DNA of 64,000 nucleotides from Diadophis punctatus similis (GCA_023053685.1 JALIGW010000005.1:32793480-32857479); one strand, 5' to 3'. Shown: positions 1-12,234, counted from the stretch's first letter. Notes: generated by a model from the letters alone, not told the origin. Program-made: numbers and translations.

Positions 1-299
1 TTCAGGGTGGCGCGGCGTTGTACGTGGAGCACGGGTGGTGAGAAACAGGTGTGATTTAAAGAGACCGGTGAGTTGGGGTGGGGAAGGGAAGTGGCAAAGA
101 AGAGGTGGCAGCAACAGAGGCAGCAACAGCCACAGCACACACCCCTCCTCCCCTGGCACTGCTGTCAGGGCTCCACGAGGAGGAGAGGATCCCGTCTCAC
201 TTAAATTTCACTTAAAGGCTGTTTCACATGGCTTTTTAGTCCCACAAACGACGGCAAGAAACACAACAGAGCTGGGCTGGGGTGACCCCCCCCCCCGGG
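1..299. other. Unrecognised non-coding segment
   Basis: Sequence of moderate GC content leading into a C-run (about 287-299) and then a purine tract. I see no domain, splice-bounded exon or transposon terminus that I can name. It may be the interior of an element whose other end lies outside the window. Confidence 0.4.
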
Positions 300-421
300 G
301 AGAAAGGAGAGGGGGTGGAAGGGAAAGGGAAAGAGAGAGAAACAGAGAAAGAGCGAGAGAAAGAGGGAGGTAGGGAAAGAGAAAGGGGGAGAGAGGGGGG
401 GAGGGAGGGAAAGAGGGAGGT
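300..421. repeat. Polypurine (GA/GGGA) tract, left part
   Basis: About 120 bases made almost entirely of A and G on the plus strand (GGGA, GAGA and GAAA units). It stops at 421, where an LTR-like unit begins, and an equivalent tract resumes at 946. The two halves look like one microsatellite split by an insertion. Short Arg/Glu-rich or Ser/Leu/Pro-rich open frames here are artefacts of the tract. Confidence 0.85.
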
Positions 422-945
422 GTCAACCCTGACCATCGGGGTTGTCATTCGGGTGGGGGAAGGGTGCCCACTGATAAACGACAAGCCTCTGCTGTAGCAG
501 CCAGCCTGGAATTCCACCCTGTCCATGCTGTGACAAAGATATTGCAATGTTAGCAAGTACTTCCTGGTTGTCAGCATGATGTGAAGCAGGACACTGACTG
601 CAGAGGCTGCTGTCACCCAGCTGATTGATAGCCAGTATCAGAGGCATGCGGGATGGACACAGGAGGCAACTAAGCTACTGACTGAAACTAGTAATTAGTG
701 AATTGTAATGATCGGCTGGTAATCATGGCTTGTGATTAGTGACGGTGGTGGGGTGGAGCTGCAGGGTGGGGCGTGTGGTGCATTCAAATGGTGGTGGGTA
801 GCCTAAATGTTTGTTGCTGATAAGATTTCATTTTGTGTATACAGTGTGATCGTGAATAGTGCTAGAGAGCAGAGAATAAAAGAACTATCACAGCATTTCA
901 TCGTGGTCAAGTTCGTTGTTCTTTGCAGTTTTCCCGAACTTGACG
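422..945 (+). mobile_element. Probable solo LTR inserted in a purine tract
   Basis: The 524-bp unit starts TGTCAA and ends TTGACG, which is the inverted terminus with one last-base change. The five bases before it (417-421) and the five after it (946-950) are both GGAGG, which fits a 5-bp LTR-element target duplication. A poly(A) signal AATAAA lies at 875-880, about 70 bp before the end, as expected for a plus-oriented LTR. I see no flanking internal region, primer-binding site or pol reading frame, so a solo LTR is the simplest reading. Because the flanks are purine-rich, the GGAGG match is weaker evidence than it would be in unique DNA. Family not identified. Confidence 0.6.
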
Positions 946-1022
946 GGAGGGTGGGAAAGAGTGAGAGAGGGGGGAAGAAAGAGAGAAAGAGAGGGATGGA
1001 GGGAAAGAGGAGGGGAAAGAGA
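946..1022. repeat. Polypurine tract, right part
   Basis: Continues the GGGA/GAAA purine tract of 300-421 on the far side of the LTR-like unit. Confidence 0.8.
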
Positions 1023-1182
1023 AGGTGTTATCTAATCTGGTAATGAAACATCTGTAAGCAAACATGGAAGCTCACAGAGCACCACAGTTCAACCTTGGGC
1101 TACATATATTCTCTTCCATCAATAAGAAACAGCTTGATCTTTTATTCCTATATTTTTCTGGAGGTGCTTAGAAGCTCTGTAA

Positions 1183-1289
1183 CAGAAATCTTCAAACTTG
1201 GCAACTTTAAGACTTGTGGACTTCAACTCCCAGAATTCTGGGAGTTGAAGTCCACAAGTCTTAAAAGTTGCCAAGTTTGGGGACCCCTG
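1183..1289. mobile_element. Palindromic hAT-type MITE
   Basis: A 107-bp near-perfect palindrome centred on GAATTC, with arms containing CTTGTGGACTTCAACTCCCA and its complement. Termini are CAG...CTG. Flanks are ctctgtaa (1175-1182) and gtctgtaa (1290-1297), a 7/8 match consistent with an 8-bp hAT duplication. It has no coding capacity and must have been moved in trans. The same family recurs at 47685-47819, in one-armed form at 46406-46468, and inside the elements at 15911 and 38523. Short frames that run through both arms are artefacts. Confidence 0.85.
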
Positions 1290-2061
1290 GTCTGTAACAA
1301 GGAAGAGCTGATTATTCATTTCGAATCATCTGGGAGCGGAAGAAGGATGACACCATCTCTTTGTGTATTCAGAATTTGAAGATAGATAATAGATAAGTAA
1401 TTGATTGGTTGGGGGAAGGGAATTGAGGAACTATTGTCTATTTTTCTGTTCTCTTCATTCAAAATCAGCAACACAATTGCTACAGGCTACACAAGTTCTA
1501 AGCATGAATTGAAAAAGGTTAAATTTATTCAATAAAGGAGAAAAATGACAGGTAATGATATTTATGGATATATTGCTCTTTCTTTTTCAGTAAGTTGCCA
1601 GTAATATTATATTAGTGTTGAGTACATGCAACTATTTCCTTATTGTTCAGGAAAAATCCATTAATTACTTTTAGCAGAAAATAAACCCTAAACTTGTAGT
1701 TCCATAATGATAATAAATTATGTTTTTAGCATTCCTTTCCTACAAATCTTCAGACTTAATAAGGATCTAAACCTCAAGAATCTTCCTTAGAACTACCAGA
1801 TGTTTTTCTAGAAAACCAATTTCCACTAATCAAATTATTATTTAAAACATACTTGTCATTATTTCCAATGATGGGATTAATATAATCTCTGACTTCGCAT
1901 TAGAGCTTTAAAGAAACTAGCACAAAATATTTCATCTTTAGGTGTGCTGGCAATATAACAGGACATCACCTATTTATTAAAATTTATATTCTGCTTTTTC
2001 ACAATCAGAATGACTTGCAATAAAATATGAAACTCCCACATAGAAAAGGGTAGAACAAGTT
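1290..2061. other. AT-rich sequence, nothing recognised
   Basis: No coding, RNA or mobile-element signature found. A stretch near 1970-2020 (TTTATTAAAATTTATATTCT and on) faintly resembles LINE 3'-end remnants seen at 58602 and 61345, but too weakly to call. Confidence 0.5.
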
Positions 2062-2226
2062 CAATCTGGGAGTTCAAATCTCACCAGGCTCAAGGTTGAC
2101 ACAGTCTTCCATCCTTCCGAGGTGGGTAAAATGAAGACCCAATTTGTTGGGGGTAATATACTGACTCTGTTAGAGAGGGCTGTAAAGCACTGTAAAGCGG
2201 TATATAAGTCTAAGTGCTATTGCTAT
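2062..2226 (+). mobile_element. Sauria-type tRNA SINE, 5'-truncated
   Basis: Contains the tRNA B-box-like GTTCAAATC followed by the SINE body: 'CTCAAGGTTGAC', 'CCATCCTTCCGAGGTGGGTA', 'TTGTTGGGGG', 'AAGCGGTATATAAGTCTAAG', and the tail GCTATTGCTAT. The 5' tRNA A-box part is missing or unrecognisable. Members of the same family are at 30220, 32037, 36671 and 62195. Non-coding; it relied on a LINE for movement. Confidence 0.85.
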
Positions 2227-2598
2227 GCAATATCTTCTGCTGAGTCATTGGGTTACTTTCCATAAGACTAAATGAGAAAAAGGGTGTCCCTTTCAATGAA
2301 TGTCAGTGAAATTTACATAGGGATATATAGCACCATACTTTGTCAATTCTATCCATTATTACAATTTGAAATTGACAATTTTTCACCTGCAGAAATTTAT
2401 TCTATCAGTGTTATCACTTCATCTCCTATTTAAAAAAAATAGGATTAACTTGAAGCTCATAAATATTTAAATTTTCCTGGTAAGGATAAATTTGTCAAAA
2501 TGAAGATACTGACCAGGCTATTGTATATTTTAAAAAGTGTTTTAAAATCTGAAGCCATCCATTTGTGGTGGATGGAGTCTAGGGCTCATATAGGGTAT
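2227..2598. other. AT-rich sequence, nothing recognised
   Basis: No gene or repeat signature beyond short A/T runs. Confidence 0.5.
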
Positions 2599-2696
2599 TA
2601 AGAGAGAGAGAGAGACAAGAAAGAAAGAAAAAGAGAAAGAAAGAAAAAGAAAGAGGAAGGAAGGAAGGGAGAAAGAGAGAGACAAGAAAGAAAGAA
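2599..2696. repeat. GA/GAAA/GGAA purine microsatellite
   Basis: Mixed (GA)n, (GAAA)n and (GGAA)n units on the plus strand. Confidence 0.85.
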
Positions 2697-2789
2697 CATA
2701 GGATTAAATAGTATATTTTGGATGTTCAGTAGTAGTAAATAGACAGGGAAATTGTATCTCGTTGAGGCCTTTGATGCGAGGAGAGGCCA

Positions 2790-3036
2790 GGCACCCTAAC
2801 CCTAAACCTTGACGTGAGTGACGTCAAGTTGGCCACACCCACCCAGTCACATGACTACCCAGCAACCCCCCACCCAGTCACATGACCGCAAAGCCACTCC
2901 CAGTCACGACTGCCAAACCACTCCCACCCAGTCACATGCCCACGAAGGCACGCCCACCATCACATGACCATCAAGCCACACCCACAAAATAAGCCACACC
3001 CACATAGTGGCAGTAAAAAAATCGGAACCCACCCCT
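2790..3036. mobile_element. hAT-type element end with tandem CCCACCCAGTCACATGAC module
   Basis: From 2834 to about 3000 a module of roughly 30-40 bp (GCCACACCCACCCAGTCACA and variants) repeats about five times. The right end reads GGAACCCACCCCTG, the terminus shared with the copies at 7832, 11920, 16263, 29714 and 61930. The left end and target duplication are not clear. The same module occurs once inside a different hAT family near 30985-31040. Confidence 0.6.
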
Positions 3037-5777
3037 GGTAGCAAAGACTATTACTTAGGCAATACCTTGGGATTCTTTTAGCTTAAATGACTCTTGGACA
3101 CAAACTCTTGCCAACACAATCTCTTGCCCTTATGTTATTTTGTCAGATTTCCATACAATATATTCAAATATTCAATAATCTGTTTTCAACATTAATTTTT
3201 TGAAACTCTGCTACTGGAATGAGAATGGGAATGAGCAGCAATTCTTTTTCTGAGTACCACTCTTAGAGTTAATTGCTATCCATTATGCACAATTTAACTT
3301 ATCTTGCAAACATCTGGTTTAATCCAGTCAGCACAAAAAAGAAAACCAACATTATTAAAGAAACCACCCTGCTACTTGCAAATCAAGAAGAGACAAAGAA
3401 ACTATGAATATTGCCAGCATTTGATATGCGCAAGATGCTGAAAAAATTCCCATAGATAGAAAGGTCACCCAGACTTTCTGGTCAATATAGCCAACAATTA
3501 GATTATTGAAAAGTAGTGGATATAAAGTCAGCCATATCTCAAAGCACTAGATTGGGAAAAGGTGAGTTAAAGTGATTATTGCAATAAATTATAGACAATA
3601 CACACTTTCATTTAGAAATATGGAAATTGCTTTCTCCAAGTCCATTTATACTAGTATCAATGTAGTCGTCTGTCCCTAACTTGTAGCAGCATATTAGCCA
3701 TTTGCATCACCTGCTATCATATATTTCCCCTAAGCATGTTTTTTTCTGCAGAAATAGCAAAAATTAAACTTGATATCTACTCATTCAAAATAGATAATAC
3801 CATTGTCACTGAGTCTGTGCTGTTTTTGATTTACAAACACAAACAAGTTATAAATGAAACACAACAGACTTCTACTAACACATTTGGAATTTTGGGAGTG
3901 TGTAATAGGAGCTCTTACAAAACAGCTATTTTGATGGGTGTAACCAGGCATAGAAATCCATTTATCAGGAAGCAACCTGGTAAGGTTACTATCATCTCTA
4001 ACCTTCAAGAAATTCCCTTTCACCTCATTTTACCTTCCGTTGCTTTCTGTTTCTTTCTGTAGAAGATGGACAGCCTTCTAAACAAGCCATGGGGTTATAG
4101 TCAACTTAGAAGTATCACTGAAAATAAAAACAATATTTAGTTGGGGCTTTGCTGTATGCTGGCTTTCCATTTATTTTATTGAATAATGCCTTCAAAATTA
4201 GGTTGGAAAGAGAACTAGAGCTTCCAATAGGGGTGTTTGCAAGGCCTATTGATATGCCTGACTGCTACATAACCAAACTCAGAAACAGGAAGATTATGCT
4301 CATTCCTTTAAAATGGGAAAACTGGGCCCTGAGGATTTTCTTGAGTTCTGACCAAACCAACCAAACCTGCTTCTCCACTTCTTTTCTCATTGTTCCACAT
4401 GCACAAGAAATGCAGAAATGTAGGTGTGAAATAATAGATCAAGACAATGATTAGAATTTGAACTGCAAGGATAGATTCTAGATTTATTGATTTTATGTAG
4501 GATGTAGCCTAGATTTCTGAAATTCTTCTGACTACTGTCTTCTTAGTGTAACTGTTTTCTTGGCTGTGATTGTTATCGTTGAGGTGAAAAATATACAAAC
4601 TGACAACTTTGCTACATAAATAGAATGTAAGGAAGCATATTATCTAATTACGATTATAACAAAATGCCTGCTTGCAATACTATAGATATCATTTGAGCTT
4701 TTTTATTCCATTCTGCAAATGACTAAAAGTGGCACTTAAAAAATAACCTGTCACTCATCCAAATGCAAATTAAGCTTTTTTTTAAGTACACAACATTTGG
4801 GTCAATTTCCAAGAAATGCTGTGGAACTGCCCATGTTTACTGCAGCTCTGGCAATGCAGTACAACCTTCAGTCAAGCTATTAACTTGAATGTTGAACTTC
4901 ACAGCCTGGCTGTCTTTTTCAGCCATCCTTTTGATGTTACCTCCAAAGCAACTGATCAAAGGCTCCAAGTGTGGTGAAGGGAAGTCCCAGGCTCTTAGCC
5001 TACCAGCCTGAGATATATGTTAAAATCCTAGCCAAAAAAAAAGGAACACAAGGAGAGGGAGGAAAGGAAAGGAAAGGTTGTAGAACAATTTTTTAAAATG
5101 TACCATCAACTGCATCTTTGTGTCTGTTCAGTACAATGCTGTTTCATTCACATGCATATATATGCACATTCAGTCTATAGCCAAGGTGCTTTTAGTGATT
5201 CCTTCCTTTCATTTGCAGTAAACCCCTAAACAATGGATTTTACTGCAATTTTGTATAGAACTCTGAATGTTAGTGGAATGACAATTATCACCAGTTGTGT
5301 AATAGCCTATCCTTGTACATTACAACAACCTATCACTGCATACAGCATCTTTATCTTTAAGTCTGTAAATCCGGTCACAGTCACATATTAACACTGCCTG
5401 CTGCTATAAATGTAATAATATGGCAAATGTCATTAAAGGCAGATGAGAAAGTTGCTCCTGCTTTGGTGGAGGAAGGGGGCCCATGAAGCATATGAACTGC
5501 ATGCCAAGCAAATAAAAAAAGCTGCTGCATTTGGGGTTTCAGTCCTGTTACCCAGAATGTGAAGGCACCTACATAATGGGCTTCATAACATTTTTTTTAA
5601 TTTCTGATCCTAACCCTCACTTGAAATAAATACACTTCTCATAGCACAGGTAAGCAAGTTCAAGTTCTCTATTTCATCTGAGTCCTAAACTGTGCTCAAC
5701 AGAAACATGCATCTGATTTATATCTTCAGTTCTATTGCAGCAAGTGTACTAAAGCAGCTTTCTTCTGCATGAGACTA
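3037..5777. other. Unique AT-rich non-coding sequence
   Basis: Long open frames near 3736-4062 and 4149-4454 have no family motif, no codon bias I can see and no supporting splice context, so they are not called. Two blocks (about 4795-4960 and 5330-5540) are repeat-free with more balanced composition and might be conserved non-coding DNA. Confidence 0.5.
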
Positions 5778-5852
5778 TGGGAGGGAGGGAGGGAGGGAGG
5801 GAGCAAGGAAGGAAGGAAAGGAAGGAAGGAAAGGAAGGAAGGAAGGAAGGAG
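5778..5852. repeat. (GGGA)n(GGAA)n microsatellite
   Basis: Tandem GGGA units followed by GGAA/GGAAA units on the plus strand. Confidence 0.9.
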
Positions 5853-6328
5853 AAATAAAGAAAAACCTATCTTGGAATCTATTCCCTTAATTATATACAA
5901 ACAGTAAATTTTTGTTTGTTTGGGGTAATTCATTTTTGCAATGTTAATAATGTTAATAAACATTGTTGAGAACGTATAGCTAAGAAAAGAGAATAAATCA
6001 ATAGCTCACCAAAGCCATGTGTTGTATCAAGATAGAAACAACAGAAGGAAACAACCAAGAATAAAAATAGGACAAAATCTGATATGTATTTGCCACATAA
6101 TAAATTACCACAGTCACCTGGACAGGCAAAGGAATGGAAATACAGTATTTTTAAAATGATATAAAAAATCTTTTCATTATGTATAATTAGAATATTACTT
6201 TCTCTAGTATTTTTTTATTTAAAACACAATTTTCTTCAGATTTTCTAACTAGCCACAAACCTATTTAGCCAAGGTAAGCAAAAAAATAGGATCAAATACC
6301 TAATTAGAAGGAAATTAGCACTGTAGCA
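5853..6328. other. AT-rich sequence, nothing recognised
   Basis: No gene or element signature. Confidence 0.5.
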
Positions 6329-6443
6329 CAGGAGTGGGAAACCTTGGCTCCTTCAGATATCATTGAACCATAATCTCCAATAGTACCAGCTCGCATTATC
6401 AAGTTTGAAAGATGTTGGGTAGTCCTTAGATTCCCTTCCCCTG
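6329..6443. mobile_element. Degraded hAT-type MITE
   Basis: Starts CAGGAGTGGGAAACCTTGGC and ends with a CCCTTCCCCTG terminus, the 'CAGGGGTGGGGAACC' type of hAT end common in reptiles. The interior resembles the complementary arms of a 'GGACTACAACTCC' palindrome but is heavily mutated. Flanking 8-mers no longer match, so it is old. Confidence 0.55.
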
Positions 6444-6813
6444 CTTTACTGTATACATATGTCACATATTTAACATTGCACATGCAACAATTGTCTACAG
6501 CAAAAGGCTGCACCTAGCTGACCTTACCTGATTCCCAAAAATTAACCAGGGCTGGATCTGGGTAAGTACTTGGACAGAAGACACCCAGAAATCCCAGTGT
6601 TACAGTTTAGATTCAGAAGTTGGACAGACATTCTACAAGACAATGAAAACCACTTCATCCCTATTGCCAAGTAAATTGCACATACTGTAGATGTATCTAT
6701 GTAGTCACTATTTGTCAAGCTCAATTCATTATTTAACAATGATGGCACTTCTCCAGCAATAATAAGAACTTGTAATATCTGATTTTTTTTCTTCCTATAT
6801 GAATTAAATACAT

Positions 6814-6960
6814 CAGGGGTGTCAAACTCAATTTCATTGAGGGCTTCATCGGGGTTGTGTTTGATCTCAGGGGGCCAGGTAGGTGTGGCCAAGATGGGCG
6901 TGGCCAGCTTGACATCACTTGTGTCGGGAGTGCCTATGGTGGCCCGAGCACTCTGCCAGA
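6814..6960 (+). mobile_element. hAT-type element, left end only
   Basis: Begins CAGGGGTGTCAAACTCAATT followed by the 'GAGGGC...GGGGTTGTGTTTGA' stretch typical of a widespread vertebrate hAT family. No matching right terminus is visible, so it is truncated at about 6960 or merges with diverged sequence. Confidence 0.6.
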
Positions 6961-7769
6961 GAAAACGGAGCTCCCAGAATTAAATCCTATAATTCCATTT
7001 AGCAGAAAGGAGGTGGAGCAGCACATTTGTGCTTAAGATAGTTTAGTCTTTTAAGGAAGCAACTTTCTCTTTTAACTCGCTTCTCTTCAAAAATGCTTGG
7101 GAAAAGATTAAAGTTCTTACTGTTGATACAGCAGATGGTGAAAGAGAACCCTTCTTCATTATTTAGCTTCTCAAAATCTAAAGGGAAATTGTTCCATGAT
7201 GCAACATAGATGTATTTAACATGAGTCCCTTGACAATTCCTAAAACATGACTCTGGACAATATTATTACATTCACGCTTAAAAACTACATTATCTTTAAT
7301 ACAGCCTTCCAAATTATATTCTATCTAGCCCTGAGAAGAAGGAGATAACTCTTTTCCAAAAAGAAAGCAACTGCAGATCACGATTGGAGGAATAGAGAGC
7401 AATCCATTCAACTCCCCTTCGGCAAATGACCTATCAACAACAGTACAAGCATTTTGCTTGACTCCGGCAACTGGGGTTTTCTGCTTAACCCACAGGCATT
7501 TTTCCTATTTCAAAGTTTCTATTAACTCCCTACTGATGTACCCTAAAAGAATTTTTAAAGGCTTGGAAGCACATAAATAAAATACTTTGATGGACTGGCA
7601 CAGCCAAATGAAAGTCTTTCTCCTGCAGTGGTGGTGATAAAAGTTTCAGTTGCAGTTATATATGCAGACCTCCCTAGATTTCTGATAGCTGGCATTGCTG
7701 ACCAGTCAGCACTGCTTAGCATTCAAGTTATCACAGATAATATTTAAGGTGAGCAGCAAAGAAAGATTA
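6961..7769. other. AT-rich sequence, nothing recognised
   Basis: No gene or repeat signature found. Confidence 0.5.
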
Positions 7770-7831
7770 ATCTCTCTATCATCTATCTACTTATCTACCT
7801 ACCTACCTACCTACCTACCTATCTATCCATC
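7770..7831. repeat. (CTAT/CTAC)n microsatellite
   Basis: TCTATC and CTAC tetranucleotide units directly abutting the hAT element at 7832. The same kind of sequence resumes at 8209-8222, so the hAT element sits inside the array. Confidence 0.85.
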
Positions 7832-8208
7832 CAGGGGTGGGTTCTAACATACTTCTCTGTTGGTTCGCTTCCTTCCAGGCTGCGTGGCTACGTGCACATT
7901 GCGCACCGCATGGCCATGCCACACGGGCGTGTGAGCATGCGCAGTGCCAAAAATTCACCAAAAAAATTCCCCCAAAAGCCAAAAACAAGATGGCAGTGCA
8001 TGCACAGTGCTGGAAACTCAGCTTCTGTGCATGCACAGAAGAAAAAATCAGCAAAAAATTCCAAAAAAATATTTTTTTCCCCAAAAAAAATCCAAAAAAA
8101 GATGGCTGCATCCACAGATTGGCACCGACAGAACCGGCTCCATGACATCACCAGCGGTTTGCTACCGGTCCTATAGAACTGGTGCAAACTGGGAGGAACC
8201 CAGCTCTG
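7832..8208. mobile_element. hAT-type non-autonomous element (GGTGGGTTC family)
   Basis: The 377-bp element runs from CAGGGGTGGGTTCTAAC to GAGGAACCCAGCTCTG. Flanks are tatccatc and tatctatc (7/8), which fits an 8-bp duplication, although the microsatellite target makes that less decisive. The interior has GCGCA- and TGCATGCACAG-rich parts and A-runs. Overlapping open frames on both strands here are Lys/Phe-rich artefacts of the A-runs, not proteins. Confidence 0.8.
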
Positions 8209-11200
8209 TATCTATCTATCACCTATCTATTGTAGATGGCCGCCCATCTCACATAAGGTGATTATTTATTTTTGGATAATGTCTTAAGATGTATGCTAAT
8301 TGTGACCAATTTCACCATGAGCAGAAAATTGTAAAAGGAAATGAGACTACACAAACAGAAGAGGAAAGGCTGCTATCAAATTCAATGAGGTGAATTAAAC
8401 CTTATTTTCTTGCTTGTATTATTTACACATGTGCAGAACATTATCCTCCCATACCTTGCTTAAATCACACACTGCAATATTCTGTTAACAACCTTACAGT
8501 GTTAAAAATATGTAAACACGAAAAATGTAATATTAAACATTTGCAATTAAACCTCCAGTGGAGTCCACTGCCCTTCAGCCTTTGAGAGATAGAGATAGCA
8601 CTATATACTTAATTCTGGTTAGTGACCATAACAAAAATGTTCATTCATACAGTGTGCAGCATAATTGAACAAAAAGATGAACTAAATCCTAAATATTCCA
8701 GAAAAATGAAAATACAAGAGAGAAAGAGAATTGTTATTAGTGTTTAAGTCCTTTTTCTTCCCAAAATATGAACGTCTCATTGATATGCCCAGGACTGTTC
8801 TTCCCAAAATATGAACGTCTCATTGATATGCCCAGGACTGTTAATTATCAGATGACACTGGCTGAAAACAGTGCTACTATCCCACCAAAAAGTTTTTTTA
8901 AAAAATAAAACAGTATGAACTTGGTGTTTCTCCTATAAACAGAATAGTTCGCCTGCAAGCAAGAAAGCATGCAATAACTAAATAAATAAATGGGCTTTGA
9001 TTTGATGCTCTTCTTCTGTGCTAGAGTTGGCTGTGCATTTTGCCAAACCATTTTGGCAACCTACACTGCTTGCTGCTCTGTAAGAGAAGGAAAGGGGAAA
9101 GCTTACTTTCCTGAAAGGGTTATTGGCAGGTAATCAGATTAGAAGAACAAAGAGAATGTGATTCTCTAAGTGAAAGCTACAGATTGATAGTACTTACAGA
9201 TGTAGCTGTGACAATATGCATATGGCTATCATCATGCACCATCGACTCTCATGAAGTAGCGGGATATACTATACTAAAAAAAGGTGGACAATCTAAAATA
9301 CAGAAATTAAACTTTTTAAAATTACGAAATATTATTTAGCCTACTTTTTCCAACATCGTTCACTTTAATTATCTGAATGAACAAGTGAATGACATACATA
9401 TGGATAGATACAGATCTACAGTATAAGCTTCACCAATCCACACACAATCTGCTCAAGACGGACAGATCTGTAAGCAACAATTAACAATATCAGGTCTATG
9501 TCCATGAACCCAATTCATGCTTCAATAGAGATTTTCTAAACCTTTGCAACCCAGCAATTCCAAAGGACCATTCTATCATCTTAGGTTGCCTTTCCAAAGT
9601 CAGGGAAAGTTATTTTCAGAAGTTGTCTTTAACTAAAATCAGAAATATGGAATTTCATAAACCAATAGAAGAAATAGGAAAAAAAATCTTATTCTGCATC
9701 TTTGGCAATGGAAAAAAATGTTAAATCCTATTTATGCAGTAATGTATTGTTACGTACCTTTTCCAAATTGGCAACATGCTACATGTACTCAGAAAGTATT
9801 AAAATACACCGATGGCTGATATACTCACAAAGCCTTTCCCAAAACAAGAGGTCAACTCTTATGGGACTAGATTTTTGATAAGGTTTAATGAAAATTAAGC
9901 ATTTTAGTTATCTTTGATATAAAGAAAAATAGAAAAAGCATATATAACAATCAGATACTGACACGGTGTATTATTTATACCAGTATCATATTTCAAGATG
10001 CCAATGAAACAAATGAAAGTTAAACTGAAATCCAAATTATTTTCAGAAGTGAAAAATAAGAAAAAAGTCTAAATTTCTGCAGAACCACCTTATTTTACAA
10101 ATTATAAGTATGTAGAAATTTTGGGGTTGGATCCAAAGGTTTCCTTCCATTACAGATTCTCTTCTGATGGAACAGAAAGGTAACATTAGATTCCAAATAA
10201 CTGTGTTGGCTTTTCTTTAATCATTCTGCATCCTTTGCTTGTGTTACAATTTTAATCATCATCATTATTCATTACACTTTCTGGGATTATGTTTATGGTC
10301 TAATCAGTCTCATAATCCAACTATCCGCAACAATTTATAAAAGCTGCAAAATAATATTCTGAAATCCCTGGATGTGATTTAAGTTTACAATGCTCTCTCA
10401 TCATTTTTTAAAACTTTATCTTTTAAAAACTCAAAATTATGTGATTACAATGGAAATCTATGTGGGCACATGCAGAAATATATGTCTATATTCATTGTTA
10501 CTTAATCGTTTTACTAAATCTGCTGAACTTTTTAAAACAAGCATAAACAATATTGATTTGTTTTAAATAACACCTACATATGTTTCAGAGCTATTACCAT
10601 GGCTAATTCAATTGGCAGAAGCCAATTTATATAACCATTTTATGCTGTTTGTCCAAATTTAGGTGAGGTAGGGGAAAATCTTTCCGCAATGATACAAACT
10701 GAAAGTTTTGATATTTATATTTTGTTCTCCAAATATGTTGTTTAAGACTTGGACTTGGTTAGCTATCGCTATCCAACACACTATCAACTCCTTTAATTTG
10801 CCTTGACAGAACTCAAGCAAGAAGACGAAGGAAAGCAATAAACACATTCCAATAAATGTATCATTACCATGCTGCAACAGATGCACAATAATCTGCCAAA
10901 TACAGCATGCACTATAAATGGAGACTTGCTAATGGTGGCAAAATACCAATTAGTAAAGGATACTACTATTGACAGAACATCCTGATTCTAAGGAGTTGTT
11001 ACAGAGAAATATTTGGTCTATGGAGCAGTTCTTTCTCTGTGAAGCTTAACAAACTGTTATGTTTTACTATCTGTACTATTGGGCAATTGCTAATATTAGG
11101 TGTATTGAAGAATGAAGTTCTGGGAGAACTCTGGGAGCACTGGGAGTAGTATCCTATCCAGTTTCTTCATTTTAATCAGTTCAGCTATCTGCTCTCTCTT

Positions 11201-11919
11201 AACTCAGAGTAATACAGGGTAACATGGTTATAGCTTGCACAAACACAAGAATTCCTTAAAGTTTATAAAAATGTCTACTGATATTTGGAGATGGTGCTGC
11301 AACTGGGGAAGGAAATATGGTAGGAAACAATGGGAAATAACAAGCCCTCGTCCCATCTAGGTTAGTGGACCAGCTTTACATAACTGTTTGATTCTTAAGG
11401 TTTGTAGCATGGCAGTGAAAGAAAAAAGTCAAAGGAATTCCAATAGAATGTAGAAATGTATTTTCCAAGCAGCCTATAACTGAAATTTCAACAATAATGA
11501 CAGAGGTAATAAAAGGGAAAATAAAGCAAGGATAAGCATCATGAGAAAGAATAGGGGATCTTAGAACCACAACTAATTTTGCTGAGGATATACAAAAATA
11601 TTTGAATCCAAAATGGGGAAAGTAAATACTGTCATTGTACAAGTGAGCAATCCTTTAAGGAATCTTACAGCTTCTTCTTTCCTCATTATGCACATCAATC
11701 TGAACTTCCTAACAAATTCAGTACATCAAAATATAAAATGCATTTTTAAGAAAGTAAAATTCTTCCTTTTAGGTTCTCAAGTGGAGATCCAAAAACTGCA
11801 ATATTATTATAACAGATCCGCAGTTTTAAAATTCTAAAAATTCTAAAATTCTAAATATTCACAACATGGCTACAATATCTACAACATGGCTATAGATATT
11901 ATGGAAGTTGAAGTCAAAG
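8209..11919. other. Unique AT-rich non-coding sequence
   Basis: Apart from the 43-bp tandem duplication at 8755-8840 I recognise nothing. Short frames (for example 10659-10886 and 11376-11642 on the minus strand) have no motif support. Confidence 0.5.
8755..8840. repeat. Exact 43-bp tandem duplication
   Basis: Bases 8755-8797 are repeated without change at 8798-8840; the unit includes AAAATATGAACGTCTCATTG. Two identical copies imply a recent event or an assembly duplication. Confidence 0.95.
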
Positions 11920-12234
11920 CAGAGGTGGGTTCCTGCCGGAGCTGCCCAGTGCGCAACTCCGGTAGGGAGCGGTGGATTGCGCAACCGCTCTGGAGCCCTC
12001 TCTGTCGGTCCATCACGCGCATTGCCATTTTTTCCCGGTGATTTTGGGTCGATTTTGCTTCTGCGCATGCGTGGAAGCAAAATCGCGCCAAAATCTCACG
12101 ATGGGACGCGCCCGAGATTTTGGCGAGATTTTGCTTCTGTGTATGCAGAAAACAAGTAGCGCGCACACGCGCACCTGAAGCATGGAGATGTGCGCACAGC
12201 GCACCGGCACCAGTAAGGCAGAAACCCGCCGCTG
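11920..12234. mobile_element. hAT-type non-autonomous element (GGTGGGTTC family)
   Basis: The 315-bp element runs CAGAGGTGGGTTCCTGCC to GCAGAAACCCGCCGCTG. A perfect 8-bp target duplication AGTCAAAG lies at 11912-11919 and 12235-12242. The interior is CpG-rich with inverted TTTTGCTTCTGCGCATGCG-like motifs. Open frames in several registers are by-products of the GC-rich interior. Confidence 0.93.

Noticed and set aside
2834..3000. Evenly repeated module considered as a CRISPR-like or satellite array
   Set aside because: Units vary in length and sequence, have no unique spacers, and end at a hAT terminus.
3736..4454. Two frames of about 100 aa considered as exons
   Set aside because: Length is within chance expectation for this much sequence and no motifs are visible.
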